From a bacterium (lineage in GTDB: Bacteria; Eisenbacteria; RBG-16-71-46; CAIMUX01), in contig JAUIHP010000011.1 of assembly GCA_030431975.1 (NCBI GenBank), positions 124,001 through 188,000 on the forward strand: DNA of 64,000 nt, read 5' to 3'. Position numbers and translations under genes: made by a program. Under the pieces are notes generated by a model, which was not told the origin of the DNA, did not search any database, and worked only from the letters and a program-made list of their open reading frames with translations. Shown here piece after piece: positions 48,463-55,876 of this stretch (position 1 is the stretch's first letter; each line of letters begins with the position of its first letter).

Positions 48463-49944
48463 CTACTCGGAGCGCGGTGATTCGTCTTGAGCCGCAGACT
48501 TTGATGCGCCCAGAACCGAGTAGCGTCGATCCGATCCCAATCGCGTCGAGCCGCCGAAGATTCTGCGCAACGTCGGGCCATAGTCGACACCGTGTGCCCC
48601 GACGACGAGCAACATTCCTCCCGGCTTCAAGACTTCGAAGGCCGGACGAAAGAGGCGCGTCGCTTCTTCGACCGTCATTGCGTGGTTCGAGTGAAACGGC
48701 GGGTTGCTCACGACCAGGTCCATGGACGCCGAAGGCAGACCACCGACGCCATCGGCAATCAACGTCTCAGGGGCAGGCAATCCGTTCTCTTCGAAGCTCA
48801 ACGCGGCGGACGCAATGGCCAGGTAGGACTCGTCGACCAAAGTGATCTTGGCTTCGGGTTGGGACGTGGCCAGGGCGAGGCCGAGGACGCCGGAGCCGCA
48901 GCCCAGATCGACGGCATGCTGTCCCGGCTCCAGTGCGGGAAGGTGTTGGAGAAGCAGTCGCGTTCCGGCGTCCAGTCGACGGGCTCCGAAGACACCGGGG
49001 TAGGCGAAGACGCGAATAGCACCGTCGGCGCGAGGTTCGTCGGCATCGAGTTCGTCGACGTTGCGACCACCGGGTGTCGGTTCACCCGCCGCACGGGTCG
49101 TGTCCTCTCCCAGTATCGAGTCGTCATCTTCCGTTGCGATCTCATACCAGGCTGGCATGAGGGCTTCTTCGTCGACTTCCTGTTCTGTGATCTCATCGAC
49201 CTGAAAGATCACGGCCTTCTTGAAAACACGCAGCGTTTGCGTCGGCCCGAAGCGCTCTTCCAGCAATGCACTCGTATGAGGGCTCAGGTGCTTGGTCATC
49301 CCAACAGCCAACACCTTCGCGGCGGGTGCAAGACACGGCTTCATCCATTCCGCCTCGTAACCAAGAAAGGCAAGTGCCTTGGGCACGTGAATGACGACGA
49401 GGTCAAATCGAGTGTCCAGTTCTTCAGGATCGGACGTGACGTTGACGGACGCGACGGCGTCTTCGCGATAGCCATTGGCGACCAGGTTCTTCCGAAGAGA
49501 TTCCTGACCGAGCCACGAGTCCGTCAGATGAACGACCTTCACGTCCGGAAGCAGTGCGTGAAGGACAACGGTCAACGCACCAAACGGATCATTGGCAACC
49601 AGGATCGACTTCCACGCCGCTCCCGTGGTTGCAGCGGAACTTGCTGAAGAAGCCGAACTCGCCTCCGAGTCCGGGAAAAGGGTGCGGAGGACGTATTCGT
49701 CGGCCGCACTCCAGGCACGAAGCGTCGGGTCAGAGATTTCCGGGTGACGCCGGAACTCGAACGAGTGGCCGCCGAACTCGAAGTGGGTATCCGCGGGAGG
49801 CAGGGCCGTCGTCCGTGGTTCACGACGTCGCTCGAACGACTTCTTTCGTCCCGGCGTGGAACGGCGCCTGTTCGAGGACGCTCCGCCGCCTCCTGGGCCG
49901 CGTCCCTGCTTTTTTGTCGTCTTCTTCACGGAACACGCCCCCAT
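48463..49944 (-). CDS. rlmG: RlmG/RsmC-like rRNA guanine-N2 methyltransferase
   Basis: 493 residues, ATG 49944; a GTG at 49929 behind a GGGG site is an equal candidate. The N-terminus is Lys/Arg-rich (VKKTTKKQGRGPGGGGASSN). A degenerate methyltransferase domain occupies about 60-260 and an active one about 300-480 with SAM motif VDLGCGSGVLGLALA, acidic LVDES and catalytic VSNPPFHSNHAMTVEEA. Two tandem domains with NPPFH are typical of RlmG (23S rRNA G1835) and RsmC (16S G1207); the length and the NHAMT sequence favour RlmG. An Asp/Glu-rich insert of about 50 residues (EDDDSILGEDTTRAAGEPT) separates the domains. Confidence 0.82.
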   Translation of the reverse strand: MGACSVKKTTKKQGRGPGGGGASSNRRRSTPGRKKSFERRREPRTTALPPADTHFEFGGHSFEFRRHPEISDPTLRAWSAADEYVLRTLFPDSEASSASSASSAATTGAAWKSILVANDPFGALTVVLHALLPDVKVVHLTDSWLGQESLRKNLVANGYREDAVASVNVTSDPEELDTRFDLVVIHVPKALAFLGYEAEWMKPCLAPAAKVLAVGMTKHLSPHTSALLEERFGPTQTLRVFKKAVIFQVDEITEQEVDEEALMPAWYEIATEDDDSILGEDTTRAAGEPTPGGRNVDELDADEPRADGAIRVFAYPGVFGARRLDAGTRLLLQHLPALEPGQHAVDLGCGSGVLGLALATSQPEAKITLVDESYLAIASAALSFEENGLPAPETLIADGVGGLPSASMDLVVSNPPFHSNHAMTVEEATRLFRPAFEVLKPGGMLLVVGAHGVDYGPTLRRIFGGSTRLGSDRRYSVLGASKSAAQDESPRSE

Positions 49945-50042
49945 CTCGTCATCTCATCAGCGATTCGGCCAGCTGGATCCGGCAGGCCGAGGCTTCGGTT
50001 CGGCCAGCGACATCCGGCGGGCCAAGGTTTAGGCTCTTCGTC

Positions 50043-51122
50043 ATGGAACCCAATCCGAGGAGCATACTCCAGGCCTTCGGCGGAAGCACCGACAAGGTCG
50101 AGTCTTTGTACCGCTGGGCTCCTGTGTATCGCGTCGGACCGGGTGGAGCCTGGGTTCTCAAGCGGACCCGTTCCCCGATCGCTGCGGGCCGGGCCATCGC
50201 CGATTGGACTCGCGCGCTGAAGGCCGCGGGCATCCGTTCGGTCGCACCAATCGCGGACCTGCCCGAGAACCCCATGGCCATCGGAGACGAGAGCTGGGTC
50301 CTCTACCCTTTCGTCAGCGGGAGTCCCTACGAAGGGCGCGTGGATCAGCTTCGGGCCGCCGGGCGCCTTCTCGGCAGCATTCACGCTCTCGCGGCGAATG
50401 GCGTCAAGGGACCCGTCGCCACGGACCTCAAGCATCATCCCACCGTCCCGATTCTGGATTCTGAAGACTTGGAATCCGGGCTCGAACAGTTGAACAAAGC
50501 GGTCGCGAAGCATGCCCCCGACCTCGCCGAGGAGACTCGCTCAATCAGCCAGATTGAAGGACGGCGCTTCGCCTTGCAAACAGCACCCGCCCTCCGCGAC
50601 GAGATGCTGCCTACGGCGATCTGCACGTGGGACTACAAAGCGAGCAACGTCGTTTTCTCGGCCGAAGCATCGGCCAACGACCTCGAGGCCGAAACCAGCG
50701 ACCTAAAGACCGAGACTGGCACCGAGGCTGAGAGCGAGACCGAGACCAACCACCTAAAGACCGAGGCTGACACCGAAAGTGAGACCGTGGCGACCTTGAT
50801 CGACCCGGACAATGCGTCTTCGATCCCGCGCTTGTTCGATCTCGCGATCTCCGTCGTTCTTTTCAACAACTTCGAGTCCGAGGCCGCGCCGCGACGCGTT
50901 TTCTCACCCGACGAATGGTGCGTGTATCGGGGCGCCTATCTGGAAGCGATCTCTCTCAACGACCTCGAGCATGAGGTTTGGGACCACGTGCTGCACGCGG
51001 CCTGGATGGACGAAGGCCTCTACGTGCTCTACGCGGATCCGGAAGAGTGGGCCAATCCGGACGTGAGGCCGTTCTTCGAGAGTCTGCTTCGCTTCGACAT
51101 CGCGGAGTTTCCCCTGCGATGA
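50043..51122 (+). CDS. APH-fold kinase-like protein with degenerate catalytic loop
   Basis: 359 residues, ATG at 50043. Follows the aminoglycoside phosphotransferase/choline kinase layout: WVLKRTRSP as the ATP lysine strand, SWVLYPFVSGSPYEG hinge, AAGRLLGSIHAL helix, then CTWDYKASNVVF where the family has HxDxxxxN. Asp and Asn are kept but His is replaced (Thr-Trp before Asp). LIDPDNASSIPRLFDLA keeps the second Asp. Between the two motifs is an insert of about 45 Glu/Thr-rich residues (DLKTETGTEAESETETNHL). It may phosphorylate a small molecule or be inactive. The stop overlaps the next gene by ATGA. Confidence 0.75.
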   Translation: MEPNPRSILQAFGGSTDKVESLYRWAPVYRVGPGGAWVLKRTRSPIAAGRAIADWTRALKAAGIRSVAPIADLPENPMAIGDESWVLYPFVSGSPYEGRVDQLRAAGRLLGSIHALAANGVKGPVATDLKHHPTVPILDSEDLESGLEQLNKAVAKHAPDLAEETRSISQIEGRRFALQTAPALRDEMLPTAICTWDYKASNVVFSAEASANDLEAETSDLKTETGTEAESETETNHLKTEADTESETVATLIDPDNASSIPRLFDLAISVVLFNNFESEAAPRRVFSPDEWCVYRGAYLEAISLNDLEHEVWDHVLHAAWMDEGLYVLYADPEEWANPDVRPFFESLLRFDIAEFPLR

Positions 51123-51784
51123 GTGGGACCCTGATGGCCAGCCTCGCCGCGTGGGTCGGACTCTGGATCGCAGTTGGGGCCGGCTTCGTCCTGATGACCC
51201 GTCGCGGCTATGACTACATTCGCGGATGGAAGCCGACCAGCGCTTACTTTCTCGCGCTCTCCATCGTTGCCGGCATGGCGTTCGGCGATACGCTACGACA
51301 CGCACTCGAGAGTTTCCGAGTGCATCACCTGGGGTTCCTGCTGGGACTGATCGTACTGCAGTTCGCGGTCCACCACGTCGCCCACCGGTTTGGACGTCCG
51401 CCCGTCCGCCGAATCGAACGCGCTCCCCACGTCTACTGGCTTCGCATGGATGCGCGCTACCTGGTTTCCAAGACCTTCGAAATTCTGTTCCAACAGACGA
51501 TGCTCTGGATTCTGGTTTTGATGCTGCGCGAAGCCGGTTTCGGGGTCCGCGAACTCACCCTGGTCGCAGTTCCGGTCTTTGGGATCGTCCACGTTCCGAT
51601 CGCCATGCTCGTGGGTCGGTTCTTCGGGATCTACTACTTCGTATCGTCGCTCTTCGCAGGACTCATCTTCCCGTACGTGATTCTGACCTGGCCGGACGGG
51701 TTTCTTTGGAGCCTTATCTGTCACTGGGGCTACTACCTGGTGTCGCAGCTGCTCTTTTGGGACTGGGAAAGCACGGAGACATGA
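51119..51784 (+). CDS. Multi-pass membrane protein of unknown function
   Basis: 221 residues with about six hydrophobic helices (LAAWVGLWIAVGAGFVLMT, AYFLALSIVAGMAFGDTL, HHLGFLLGLIVLQFAVHHV, TLVAVPVFGIVHVPIAML, FVSSLFAGLIFPYVILT, LWSLICHWGYYLVSQLLFW). Many His residues lie near membrane edges. Layout faintly recalls CPBP-type membrane proteins but the EExxxR motif is absent, so I do not assign it. Coupled by ATGA to the genes on both sides. Confidence 0.7.
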   Translation: MSGTLMASLAAWVGLWIAVGAGFVLMTRRGYDYIRGWKPTSAYFLALSIVAGMAFGDTLRHALESFRVHHLGFLLGLIVLQFAVHHVAHRFGRPPVRRIERAPHVYWLRMDARYLVSKTFEILFQQTMLWILVLMLREAGFGVRELTLVAVPVFGIVHVPIAMLVGRFFGIYYFVSSLFAGLIFPYVILTWPDGFLWSLICHWGYYLVSQLLFWDWESTET

Positions 51785-52212
51785 CGGTGGTCGCAATGAC
51801 CGAGATGCTGCAGTTCGCTTCGACCCTTTTCATGACCGGGCTGATCTGGCTGGTTCAACGGGTTCAGTACCCTGGGTTCCACCACGTCGATGAGGCTTCG
51901 TTTCCAACGTTCCACGAGGAGCACTCGCGGCGGATCAGCACTGTTGTGGGGCCGGCTATGTTGATCGAGCTGCTCGCCGCAATCTACCTCACGTATGCGG
52001 GTACGACCTTCCCCCTCTGGATTCAGTGGATCTGTTTGGCGCTTACACTCGGGACGTGGCTGTCGACCGCCTTGTTACAGGTGCCGGCCCACCGGCGTTT
52101 AGCCCAAGGAAAGAGCGATCCATGGATCGACCGACTGATTCGCGGGAACTGGGTGCGGACGGTTCTATGGACGATCAAGTCGCTGATTCTTATCTCGACC
52201 CACAGTGGGTAG
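51781..52212 (+). CDS. Four-helix membrane protein (conserved hypothetical)
   Basis: 143 residues with four predicted helices. The pattern WLVQRVQYPGFHHV ... FHEEHSRRISTVVGPAMLIE is typical of a widespread uncharacterised membrane family with HxxR near the second helix. An alternative ATG is five codons in. Last gene of a three-gene operon coupled by two ATGA overlaps (kinase-like protein, membrane protein, this gene). Confidence 0.72.
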   Translation: MTVVAMTEMLQFASTLFMTGLIWLVQRVQYPGFHHVDEASFPTFHEEHSRRISTVVGPAMLIELLAAIYLTYAGTTFPLWIQWICLALTLGTWLSTALLQVPAHRRLAQGKSDPWIDRLIRGNWVRTVLWTIKSLILISTHSG

Positions 52213-52386
52213 CGCCTCTTCGCCGACCACGTGTGGATGGTCGATCGTCCGGGTTGGTCACCCGTGCTGGTCACCGAAAATCTGCAGCTGATAAAGAATC
52301 TCGATTCGGCTCGACTGGCCAGATGTTGTACGATCGCCTGAGTCGCAACGTTCGTCTCCAGTTCGCGGCAGCGAGGACGACACGTG

Positions 52387-53790
52387 ATGATTCTGAATCC
52401 CTCCCGTTCGTGGCCCATGTTCCTGGCCCTCGCCGCTTTCGCAGCGGGCAATCTCTGCTCCGGAGCCGTACTTTCTGTCAGTCCGGACGGTACCGGTGAG
52501 TTTCCAAACATCCAATCCGCGATCGACGCCGCATCCCCCGGTGATGTCGTGGAGCTTAGAGACGGTGTCTACTCCGGTCCCGGAAACACGTCTCTACAGA
52601 TTCGCGGCGGTCCGATCACAATACGCTCGCAGAGCGAAGATGCTCGACGGTGTGCAATTGATTATGAGGCCGACTCCGCCCTAACTGAGTACCCATCCGA
52701 GGCTCTGGTTCTTTTCTTCCCCGAAGGGACCCAGGCCGAAGTCATTGGCATCATGTTCACGCGAGCAGGAAGAGAAGGTCCCATCTCGAACTCGATCCGC
52801 ATTAGTGCGGGCTGCAACATCCGCTTTCGGAATTGCGTGTTTCGACTTTCCCGAGCGGCGAACGGCGTAATCTCTATCGGTAGGGCCGAGTCGGTTTCCG
52901 TAGAGAACTGTGCGTTCGAGTGGAACCAGGGCAGCGCAGGTCAGCTCACCGCATCCGGGATTTCATGCAACGAAACCACGGTCCGGGTGACCGATTCCGT
53001 GTTCTATGGAAACTCGGGCGCTCCTTCGATCTTGCTCTGGGAATCCAGAGTTGAAGTCGACAACTGCGACTTCGTGCACAACCGGAGTCTCAGGCGTGGT
53101 GTCATTGGCTCCATCAAAGGACGAAAGGTTGCGGGAAGCGGTCTTCGAGTGACGAACTGCCGCTTCCGCGAGAATGAAGGCGCCGGCATCTACGCCAACC
53201 ACATTCCTGACCTGTTGGTGGAGAACAGCGAGTTCACCGGGAACACGCAGGTCGAAAAAGGTGCCATCACGATTTTCGACGGAGACGCCGTGACCATAAG
53301 AGGATGCGTCTTCGTCAAGAATATCGACTCAGGCATCCACATACGCGAAGGTCAAAGGTGCGTCGTCGAGCAAAGCACCTTCGTCGAGAATCACGCAACA
53401 CACGGCGGGGGCGCGATGCGGTTCGAGGACTCTTCCGTCGAAGTCTCCAACTGCCTCGCCGTAGGAAACTCAGGAGTGGGAACCGTCTCCTGCGACGGAG
53501 GCGACATCAGCGTCGAGTGCTGCAACTTCTACGACAATTCCTTTGAGGACTGGTTCGGTTGTGTCCAAGACGAGTTGGGAACCCGAAACAACTTCTCAGA
53601 GGATCCGCTGTTTTGCGACGAGCCCAACAGCCTGGCCATCCGTGACGACTCACCCTGCGCGCCAGACTCTGAGTATGGGGAAGAATGCGGCCTCATCGGC
53701 GCACTCCCGGTTTCCTGCATGCGCCTGACACCCATTGTCGAAACGTCCTGGGGGCGCGTGAAGGCGGACTTCAGAAAGATGAAGCGGTAG
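52387..53790 (+). CDS. Secreted right-handed parallel beta-helix protein
   Basis: 467 residues; ATG preceded by GTG in frame, with GAGGA about nine bases upstream. Signal peptide present (SWPMFLALAAFAAGNLCSGA). The chain begins with the pectate-lyase-like entry motif FPNIQSAIDAASPGDVVELR, then about ten parallel coils with repeated NC-F/V pattern (VENCAFEWN, VDNCDFVHN, VTNCRFRENEGAGIY, VENSEFTGN). It closes with FSEDPLFC and CGLIGALPVSC, usual in Eisenbacteria- or Planctomycetes-like secreted proteins. No catalytic lyase residues can be assigned. The last 20 residues (TPIVETSWGRVKADFRKMKR) form a basic tail. Confidence 0.85.
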   Translation: MILNPSRSWPMFLALAAFAAGNLCSGAVLSVSPDGTGEFPNIQSAIDAASPGDVVELRDGVYSGPGNTSLQIRGGPITIRSQSEDARRCAIDYEADSALTEYPSEALVLFFPEGTQAEVIGIMFTRAGREGPISNSIRISAGCNIRFRNCVFRLSRAANGVISIGRAESVSVENCAFEWNQGSAGQLTASGISCNETTVRVTDSVFYGNSGAPSILLWESRVEVDNCDFVHNRSLRRGVIGSIKGRKVAGSGLRVTNCRFRENEGAGIYANHIPDLLVENSEFTGNTQVEKGAITIFDGDAVTIRGCVFVKNIDSGIHIREGQRCVVEQSTFVENHATHGGGAMRFEDSSVEVSNCLAVGNSGVGTVSCDGGDISVECCNFYDNSFEDWFGCVQDELGTRNNFSEDPLFCDEPNSLAIRDDSPCAPDSEYGEECGLIGALPVSCMRLTPIVETSWGRVKADFRKMKR

Positions 53791-53804
53791 AGAGGCGATG
53801 CCCG

Positions 53805-55466
53805 CTACCCCGGAACCGTCCGTTCGGGGTCCCGCTCCGCGCGGCGGCCCAGGATCATCAGCGTGATGTCGTCGTTGGCGTCCGTGTCTCCCAGGAACTC
53901 GAAGAGGTCGTCGAGGATTCCCTGTCCAATCTCTCGAACCGGCTTCGTCATGCGGTTCTTGATGGACTGGATGAGCCGCTCTTCGTCATAAAACTCTTCC
54001 CCGACCTGGGCTTCGGGGATTCCGTCGGTGAAAATGGCCAGCAGCGCGTGGTCGGGAATCTTGACCGTGCCCACTTCGAATGCCGCTCCCGGCATCATTC
54101 CCACCGGAATCCCCGTGGCCTCGATCTCCTCGACCTTCTTGTCCAACGTGATGAGGAACGGTGCATTGTGTCCAGCGTTGACGTACGTCAGCTCGTGCAT
54201 CTTCGGATCCAAGCGGCCGACGAAGAGCGTGACGAAGCGGGTCATCTCCGTTGAAGCCTGCAGCTGGTCGTTGAGGCGTGAGACGACGCGGGCGAGATCG
54301 TTCGACTCTTCATAGAGCACCCGGAGCCCGGCCATGACGTTGGACATGAGCAGTGCGGCGCCGAGTCCTTTGCCGCTGACGTCGCCGACCACGATCATCA
54401 AAGAGCCGTCCGGCAGTGCCGCAACGTCGTAAAGGTCTCCGGCCGTTTCGAAGCACGACATCTGCTTGGCAAAAATGGCGTACCCATCCGCGTCCGGCAG
54501 ATTCTCCGGAAGCAGACCGACCTGAATCTTCTGCGCCGTCGCCATCTCCTCGGCCAGGCGCTCTTTCTCGCGCTGCTCTTCCAGCAGCTTGGTCTGCGTG
54601 ATCTTGATCGCAATGAGGTTGGCGAGAAGGGTGAATGCCCGAAGCTGATCCTCGTCGTAGCGAACGAGGGGATCGTCGTGATCGACGTAGATCAGTCCGA
54701 TGACGTGCTCGTTGTCGAAAAGCGGCGCGACAAGCGCGGAGCGGACGTTGAAGGCAACGATACTCTCCTGCGCGGCAAATCGGTCGTCGGCCATCGCGTC
54801 GGAAACCAACAGTGCGGATCGCTCTTCGAGAACCGTCCGGGTCATGCTCGCCGAAAGCATGAGCTCTTCACCGTCCTGGCGGGCCGGACGGGCGGCCTTG
54901 ACCTCGAGTTCCTTCGTCTCCGGATTCTCCAGAAGGACCAACTTTCGTCGGGATGGAACCATCTTGTCGACGATCTCGAGCACCGCTTCGAAGAGTTCTT
55001 CCAGGGGACGAGGCTGAACGAGCAGGGGCGCAGCTTCCGTCACCGCCCGGAAGAGCACTCCCTGGTCCGGAGACTGGTCGCTGAGGTCGTCCCAGGAGAT
55101 CCGGGTCTTGGCCAGCTGCGAGTCGTCTCCCGAGTGCATCCTCGGCAGAGACCCGCTGGCGGTCATCGGCGAGTCCGGCGAAAGAACGTTCAGTTCGATC
55201 GCCCCAAAACGGACCCGGTCGCCAATCTTCGCCGCCTCTGCCGCCGACCCCACCCGCCGGTCGTTGATGAACGTTCCGTTCCGGCTTCCGGAGTCCTCGA
55301 CGGAGAACCCCTTGTCTCCGATCGAGATCTGGGCGTGCTCGCGGGAGACGGACCGGTGAACCAGATGAACTCCCGACTGGGAGCCGCGGCCGACGACGTA
55401 GGTGCCGTCGCCCAGGGTGCGGCGGTAGTAGCGGTCCCCAACAAAACCTTCCAAGAGAAATTCCAT
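53805..55466 (-). CDS. FHA-GAF-PP2C (SpoIIE/RsbU-type) phosphatase
   Basis: 553 residues from the ATG at 55466; the frame is open to 55703 without domain content. FHA domain, about 20-95 (YVVGRGSQSGVHL, SVSREHAQI, DSGSRNGTFINDRR) binds phosphothreonine. GAF domain, about 155-300 (ERSALLVSDAMADDRFAAQE, IGLIYVDHDDP). A short coiled coil leads into the SpoIIE/PP2C domain, about 330-545 (GDLYDVAALPDGSLMIVVGD, SGKGLGAALLMSNVMAG, NAGHNAPFL, TDGIPEAQ, DDITLMIL), with the metal-binding Asp residues present. It would dephosphorylate a partner-switching protein, guided by FHA binding to kinase products; several Ser/Thr kinases are encoded nearby. Confidence 0.92.
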   Translation of the reverse strand: MEFLLEGFVGDRYYRRTLGDGTYVVGRGSQSGVHLVHRSVSREHAQISIGDKGFSVEDSGSRNGTFINDRRVGSAAEAAKIGDRVRFGAIELNVLSPDSPMTASGSLPRMHSGDDSQLAKTRISWDDLSDQSPDQGVLFRAVTEAAPLLVQPRPLEELFEAVLEIVDKMVPSRRKLVLLENPETKELEVKAARPARQDGEELMLSASMTRTVLEERSALLVSDAMADDRFAAQESIVAFNVRSALVAPLFDNEHVIGLIYVDHDDPLVRYDEDQLRAFTLLANLIAIKITQTKLLEEQREKERLAEEMATAQKIQVGLLPENLPDADGYAIFAKQMSCFETAGDLYDVAALPDGSLMIVVGDVSGKGLGAALLMSNVMAGLRVLYEESNDLARVVSRLNDQLQASTEMTRFVTLFVGRLDPKMHELTYVNAGHNAPFLITLDKKVEEIEATGIPVGMMPGAAFEVGTVKIPDHALLAIFTDGIPEAQVGEEFYDEERLIQSIKNRMTKPVREIGQGILDDLFEFLGDTDANDDITLMILGRRAERDPERTVPG

Positions 55467-55676
55467 GTCCGAAATTGTCGCACATTCGCCACTACAAATG
55501 GGGGATGACGCGGCCGATGCCACAAGCGTAGGCTTTGCGGCCACGTCGTGAGTCGGGCCCGGCCAGACTTTGGCTAGGTCCACCGTGGGTTCGGGTTCGA
55601 CCCGGGCACCGTGGATCGGTCTTCCCCGCCTCAATGTAGGTGGGGTTTTGACGTAAGTAGCGCTTTGTGTGTTTGA

Positions 55677-55752
55677 TGGGCGGTAGCTCAACTGGCAGAG
55701 CAACGGACTGTTAATCCGTCGGTTGGTGGTTCGAATCCACCCCGCCCAGCCA
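55677..55752 (+). tRNA. tRNA-Asn (GTT)
   Basis: 76 bases. Acceptor TGGGCGG pairs with CCGCCCA; discriminator G followed by an encoded CCA. Anticodon stem CGGAC/ ... with loop CTGTTAA gives anticodon GTT (55710-55712), decoding Asn. T arm GGTGG-TTCGAAT-CCACC is canonical. Confidence 0.97.
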
Positions 55753-55777
55753 ATCCTTCACCACTCTTCACGACGGA

Positions 55778-55814
55778 GGATGGCTCCGGACCCAACAAGG
55801 ATCCGAAGCCATCC
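55778..55814. terminator. Hairpin between tRNA-Asn and the convergent secreted-protein gene
   Basis: GGATGGCT pairs with AGCCATCC, extended past a one-base mismatch by CGGA/TCCG, giving about 12 pairs. It lies 26 bases after the tRNA and 63 bases beyond the stop of the minus gene ending at 55877, so it could serve both. No T-run. Confidence 0.6.
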
Positions 55815-55876
55815 CGATTCCGCCCCGCAGCAATCGAACAGACGGACTCGTCGACCCCAATCAACGAATCGGTCTA

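Noticed and set aside
48592-49647. 351-codon plus frame opposite the RlmG-like gene
   Set aside because: The minus frame carries SAM-binding and NPPFH motifs; the plus frame carries none.
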